Source: Verrucomicrobiota bacterium (GTDB taxonomy: Bacteria; Verrucomicrobiota; Verrucomicrobiia; Chthoniobacterales; SZAS-18). From it: DNA of 64,000 bases. The notes beneath the pieces are model-generated. The model ran no database searches. It was not told where the DNA came from and was given only the letters and a program-made list of their open reading frames with translations. The stretch is from NCBI GenBank assembly GCA_018240025.1, contig JAFEGM010000032.1:129618-193617 (forward strand), in the 5' to 3' direction. This document shows, piece after piece, positions 61,401 to 64,000 of the stretch. How positions within the stretch are numbered: position 1 is the stretch's first letter; every line of letters starts with the position of its first letter. The translations under genes and the position numbers were made by a program.

Positions 61401-64000
61401 GTTCCCGATCCTGCGCGACTTCAATGCGAAACTCGAGCTGCCGCTGCCGAACGACGCGAACGGCCAGCCGCAGCGCGTGCGCACCCGCATTGCCGGCAAG
61501 AACTGGCGCACCAACGGCTTCCCCGAGCAACTCAGCGTCACGCTCGATCAGAACTTCCGCGTGGTCGACACGCCCAATCTCAAGCTCGAGATCCTCGCCA
61601 GCGTGGCCGATTGCAGCAGCCAGCCCGCCGGTCTCGACTTCTTCACCGAGCCCGGGCCGAATGCGGGCGAGACGACTAACGCCTTTCGCATTCGCGGCGG
61701 CGCGCGGATCGAGACCGATGTCGTGCGCGATGCGGGCACCGGCGGGTCGGTCGCCATCGGCACGTGCGGCACGCTCACCCTGCGCTTCGACTACAACGGG
61801 GCGGGCGTCTTCCAGCGGGTGCGGCCGGAGATCGGGTTCAATCAAATCACGCTGAGCGGCCAGTTCCGGCTGGGCGGGCCTGAGGGCATCGAGCTCACCG
61901 GGCCGAGCGGCGGCGCGACGCCGGCCACGATCTCACTACAGAATCTCCCCAACTTCCTGGCGCCGAGCGCGGCAAATCCGTTCCAGATCCGGCTAGATGG
62001 CCGCGTCACCTTCGGCGCGTTCGGGGCGTTCGTGCTCGACAATGCGTTCTTCAACTTCGCGGGTCCCGGATTGCCCACATTCAGCGGACGCATGGCGCTG
62101 GTGGCCGGTCAGCAGCTGCAGCTTCTGCAGAGTTCGTCGGCCCTGCCGGTGACCATCACGGAAGTCGGTCTGACCTTCGCCAACAATCTGCCGCTCGATC
62201 AGGCGTTCCGACCGCAGAACCTGCAGATCGATCTGAGCGGCTTCGCGGACTTCAAGCTCCCCACCGGCCAGGGCGACGCCACCGCCACCGGCGATGCTGG
62301 TCCGGGCAGCAAGATCCCGCGGCTGTTCTTCGCGCTCGATCATTTCCGCTTCAGCTTCCCGAACGGCTTCGCAGCGCCGCCCACGGTTTCGACCAACGGG
62401 CTGACCGGTGAGATCCAGAACCTGAGCGTGGGCGATTTCGTCGGCCTGACCGGCGGTCTTTCGCTGCAGGGACTGCAGGGGCCGGCCGAGGCGATCACGA
62501 TCGGCGGCGTGGTCGGCACCACCATCAAGGGCGTCGGCGCGAAGGTCGCGCTGGCCGCCAAGATGTCGGGGCTCGTCTCGCTCTGCCTCGACCTCAACCT
62601 CGGTCCGGCCGGCATTCCCATCGACGGCGGCGCGCTCGGCGGCGTGTTGCTGACCGGAGCGAGCGGCGGCGTGAACTTCGCCAATCTCGGCGCGCCCGAT
62701 CCCTGCAGCGCCTTTGCCCGCCTCGGCTTCGGCCGCGACGGACGTCCGCTGGCCGCGGCGCGCGGTTCGGCGCTGGAGCGAGCCCGCCTGGCCGAACCCG
62801 TGGGCCTGCCGTGGGGCGAGGCCTTCGCGCGGGCCGATGCCTTGGAGCGCACGGCCGGCCGCAGCTTGAACTTCGACGCGGTGCCGATGGTGCAGTCGCC
62901 CGATCCGCGCGTGGCCGAGGAACGGCGGGCTCGCGCCGCCGCGCTCGAGGTCGCGGCGCTGCAGGGCGTCACGCTCGATCTGCCCGGCGACTGTCCGACG
63001 GGCGATTGCCCGCCCGCCACGCTCAACCTGCTCTGCCAGCTGCATCCCTCGCACGGCCAGCCGCCGGGGGCAGGTAACTACAACGGCCTCTTCGCGGGCG
63101 ACACGATCGTGAAGTTCACCTCGCTCTCCAGCGGGCAGGTCGACGCCATCATCACCGCCGCCGGACTCGACGGCCTGCTCGGCAGCGCCGGGGTCGGGCA
63201 GAGCACGAGCAATGCGACCATCGCGGCCCAGTTCTCCACCCAGGTGCGCAGCACGGTCAGCGGGCTCATCCCGCGCCTGCCGCAGGGTGCGCCGGGGGAG
63301 ATCGACGTGAACCTGGCCATCGAGGACGCGCTCGACCTGCTGCGCGACACGCTGCGGAACACCACGCGCTCGGCGCTCGATCTCGCCACCGGTGGGCTCA
63401 GTCCCCGCGACGCCCTGCGCAAGGCGGGTTACGCCGGCCTCAAGTGCCAGGACATCACGCTCAAGCTGCAGGGCACGCTCAGCCACGCCGCGGTCTCGAC
63501 CTTCCTCGCGCTCGACGGCGGCTACACGGTTTCCACGCGTGGCTTCGGCAGCATCGCCGGCGCGCTCAAGCTCGTGGGCATTCCGGTCGGCACGGCCAAT
63601 CTCTCGCTCGCGCTCAGCAACGCGACCGGCGATTTCGCCCCGCTGCTCTGCGGTTCGGTCGATGTGGGCCTCGGTCCGTTGGAATTCGGCGGGCTGCGGC
63701 TGCGCTTCGATCCGGGTCTGAACACGAACGCCGTGCTGACCGCGCTGGGCACGTTCGTAACCGGACTGGCCGGCGACGCTGCCGAAGCGATCTACCAGAT
63801 GATCGACGCCGCCAACGGCCCCGGGGTGACGGCCAATCGCGGCACGCCGCTGGTCAACTTCTTCCAGCCGAGCTACGCGGCCGGCGTGCCGGCCGACAGC
63901 CGCCTGACGCCGGCGCAGCAGCAGGCCGTGCTCGCGCAGCTTTTCAATCTGCAGAATCTCACCGCCATCGCCGGACTTTCGCCGGCCGGACTCGCCACGC
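55459..64000 (+). CDS. Giant exported protein, runs off window (>2,840 residues)
   Basis: One frame runs from ATG 55459 to the last base with no stop: 2,847 complete codons. The N-terminus is a signal peptide (SARFCASLLGLALLFSPPP, cleavage near TRA-QST). Residues about 45-110 form a module (GWRLTFRSEPGRQYRIDRS, VDLQNWTLDIG, RRFWRAVLLP) that also ends two large secreted peptidases here. Residues about 480-990 and 1165-1655 are helical, Ala/Leu/Arg-rich, coiled-coil-like blocks. Beta-rich segments alternate with these (for example YKFGAATGGLRFDLANRLLV and GQFEFPEINTRFTLNSASI), often with repeated G-x-F/L patterns and few cysteines. No enzyme motif is seen. It is probably a surface or periplasmic structural protein; the organisation is unlike any family I recognise. 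Confidence 0.88.
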   Translation, partial: MNASSFSARFCASLLGLALLFSPPPQSTRAQSTADALAFTAAPQFVSGSGWRLTFRSEPGRQYRIDRSVDLQNWTLDIGTVTAAGTSTLFVDPDQTTAGRRFWRAVLLPGDAQAPVIGGVDARILLVGGVPALQFRVTASDNVAVAGVLFLDGVSAPLGEGAFDAAEALWKITQPLPTDTFAVREVKARARDAANNTADSPLARFTLFDPTRFARLDGAGNPLRGAPPTVDALGNLGPFAMFAGGGGALGTGADLVLRFPNGARVVTQGTQKFLEFNQVSAAFGAESPFEIAQNPPIIQRGGSRPSPQALLTPRQLPIGALTVSDLLTALDLPATDGLPVRIFQRFETRLRAGSLLPEGWVAPQFEFDPAKFPGLPTLSAIYQGLVLDLSDPRAVRIPFHGEIPLTDGTPNPPVLRVPAENPLWLTLRAEGSVALEGRAEVSIPATGLRIRVGVRLDDPNYRLRVSADTPEVALIDQLAPRLPAPPASVNAAQLDAESARLAALQRAVRHFTAAALGGAPTPTTSAGLAAQVPFAPPTEIPVLAHLLEAWTESAASGGLGTIEPAPLLALQNFARQLALAGGAARDLRAIASDLAAVVRARQILASATLQPALDSALADLEAAAIARASEPAGTATLTDLVATLRALAEAKAAYQAIGRTFPVTLLAGLDRLVNDLLAARARSLGVTASAYAPLAGGPVAALGRLPALQQMRDLRDLLAAAQALGLQPAAGNFSVFTAPVGELVNQLAARATDLLNVAAVEAESRRDYRAVLSALEDLIDLVALRQAGFFPSAGAGALNAAGLAATLSASLVNRLDAASLADLAKPVEERAWFDRAGDLVRLTNVLADLDAAAPALTFAAGPFTRAINAMEPALGAAVNAGALAGVARPGDLVRLLAAGSLHDRLARRFGGTGVRWDNDRLPQVVARLTVLAQTQKSWSELFDAAGVLLAEAEQIRLEALRAGANQADLAVRRTRYLDQTAALVAVARTVGLAVQADVSTRRGAAGPAAFAFQLPGEVQVMDPWGALDFVRTTGALRGAIGGRLLLPGLLGTTQLDVKSLTLSNRGAFDLTASGTIDAMPLGTLTGSLEVLPRRPLRLSYRPGQPLAVAGSARLTLSNGFFFEGYIDFRDPLYKFGAATGGLRFDLANRLLVDLPPNVNFSAVPAQTAAVWAGYLQQLGASVEPLIDLAQTPLLGQPGRPPEFRDPALAFQYADLGAWVAALRVDASFATAGTVGSLLGFLREHLANASTGAAQLAGGLELQRKQQELTALNAQLRATVEALPAGGLRDQVKLDPAVRAYAQTATPRVRQVLQDPLSAASAENARVAVRLAADHDATLSALGLSPAFVGDPIYAQILEIGFGNRLTELGLSATTGQVANATTFEALSRVQIVDALGELADLKATQQLAAGGTVDARFLQASLELARRLRNLTAAALQATPTSDWQRQTELQRDLVYLAVGDQAGQLVVDATLRAQLQSDLAAAEAASPTLAAAREADEQARAANPLYEVWAQVRDQLRRLGTTPTTLDEAARTRVRREMQARLDTFAVRLPLSPTAIADLSRDLRDLAELVGSAQDLLGPDDPVSASARTKLAETSITIPGVANAQRAWWELTEYARLVNEALSRRPNLVGTAAGNALRGALDASLTSALGLINALKPQIQANRPLDIRLPGNLVVRRAFGDFLYRRTPPLFTATFGGQFEFPEINTRFTLNSASISSTGAWSLNLAASGDLNAGGDGLRYRINSFSLSGTAAGGLSSGSGAGQLLVARADQPTAPPDVYDVTLFYGQPGGTGPRVFDLTTTATGKFVFDPNFVVFNATLGLRFTTDFTGGRLSTSGTAGFFARGVFNAATCTPNDFECTIENAGLVYTYSPSGFTVDLNGGTLLLPVFQQVVGSVACSGTGPLADRPATPAPPSVTLSAPLRLAVTYAQGSTPSSVTFGTPGGQPLDVAFANLGLAIPGLPDFRLDICSATLRFPFTPGAFPILRDFNAKLELPLPNDANGQPQRVRTRIAGKNWRTNGFPEQLSVTLDQNFRVVDTPNLKLEILASVADCSSQPAGLDFFTEPGPNAGETTNAFRIRGGARIETDVVRDAGTGGSVAIGTCGTLTLRFDYNGAGVFQRVRPEIGFNQITLSGQFRLGGPEGIELTGPSGGATPATISLQNLPNFLAPSAANPFQIRLDGRVTFGAFGAFVLDNAFFNFAGPGLPTFSGRMALVAGQQLQLLQSSSALPVTITEVGLTFANNLPLDQAFRPQNLQIDLSGFADFKLPTGQGDATATGDAGPGSKIPRLFFALDHFRFSFPNGFAAPPTVSTNGLTGEIQNLSVGDFVGLTGGLSLQGLQGPAEAITIGGVVGTTIKGVGAKVALAAKMSGLVSLCLDLNLGPAGIPIDGGALGGVLLTGASGGVNFANLGAPDPCSAFARLGFGRDGRPLAAARGSALERARLAEPVGLPWGEAFARADALERTAGRSLNFDAVPMVQSPDPRVAEERRARAAALEVAALQGVTLDLPGDCPTGDCPPATLNLLCQLHPSHGQPPGAGNYNGLFAGDTIVKFTSLSSGQVDAIITAAGLDGLLGSAGVGQSTSNATIAAQFSTQVRSTVSGLIPRLPQGAPGEIDVNLAIEDALDLLRDTLRNTTRSALDLATGGLSPRDALRKAGYAGLKCQDITLKLQGTLSHAAVSTFLALDGGYTVSTRGFGSIAGALKLVGIPVGTANLSLALSNATGDFAPLLCGSVDVGLGPLEFGGLRLRFDPGLNTNAVLTALGTFVTGLAGDAAEAIYQMIDAANGPGVTANRGTPLVNFFQPSYAAGVPADSRLTPAQQQAVLAQLFNLQNLTAIAGLSPAGLAT

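Overview
The window reads as one contiguous stretch of high-GC chromosome from a Gram-negative heterotroph, most likely a member of the Verrucomicrobiota near Opitutaceae. This is inferred from gene content: an outer-membrane lipoprotein pathway gene (lnt), an ECF sigma factor beside a Ser/Thr kinase with a C-terminal propeller, very large secreted modular proteases, a DUF2721 membrane protein, and spacers packed with degenerate repeats. No rRNA, phage, transposase or CRISPR was seen. One tRNA gene (tRNA-Val, CAC) is present.

Layout. 1-2.7 kb: an EamA permease (cut by the window edge) and a DUF2917 gene, divergent from a MocR-type PLP regulator. 3-10.5 kb: a 1579-residue secreted subtilase followed by two small exported proteins resembling protease inhibitors (I42/chagasin and BsuPI types), an exported unknown and an M23 peptidase. 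10.6-19 kb: dynamin-like GTPase, TPR protein, recD2, a YdeI/DUF1905 protein, panC and an MDR oxidoreductase. 19-30.6 kb: lnt, DUF2721 protein, S9 peptidase, radical SAM protein, a membrane-anchored protein, uvrB (with an unusual insertion) and a GH113-like glycosidase. 30.9-35.2 kb: an M12-type secreted metallopeptidase. 35.5-43.7 kb: small membrane protein, cyclophilin, galE, fused SCOT-type CoA-transferase, LOG protein, a KefB-like antiporter and an MscS channel fused to a cyclic-nucleotide-binding domain. 43.9-49.5 kb: tRNA-Val, two universal stress proteins, hflX, a Ser/Thr-dehydratase-like enzyme divergent from an ornithine cyclodeaminase-like enzyme, and a GlsB/YeaQ protein. 49.6-55.4 kb: a ferritin-like protein, the kinase/ECF pair and two small envelope genes. 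From 55,459 to the window edge runs one open reading frame of more than 2,840 codons for a giant exported protein.

The most unusual feature is in the spacers. At least eight hold degenerate tandem repeats whose period is seven bases although the base sequence differs from spacer to spacer; several form long inverted arms, and one array runs into the 3' end of the glycosidase gene, where it encodes a seven-residue protein repeat. A second, separate element is a short palindrome close to CCGCACTCGGAGAGTGCGG, which sits within about 25 bp of the start codon of three unrelated genes, with a fourth copy just after a stop codon. A third is a GC-rich hairpin unit in three copies around uvrB.

The genes are mostly singletons or pairs rather than long operons. 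The likely functional groups are secreted proteolysis with its inhibitors, envelope and stress physiology, and the kinase/sigma pair. Start codons were chosen by homology and signal peptides, because Shine-Dalgarno sequences are mostly inconspicuous here.
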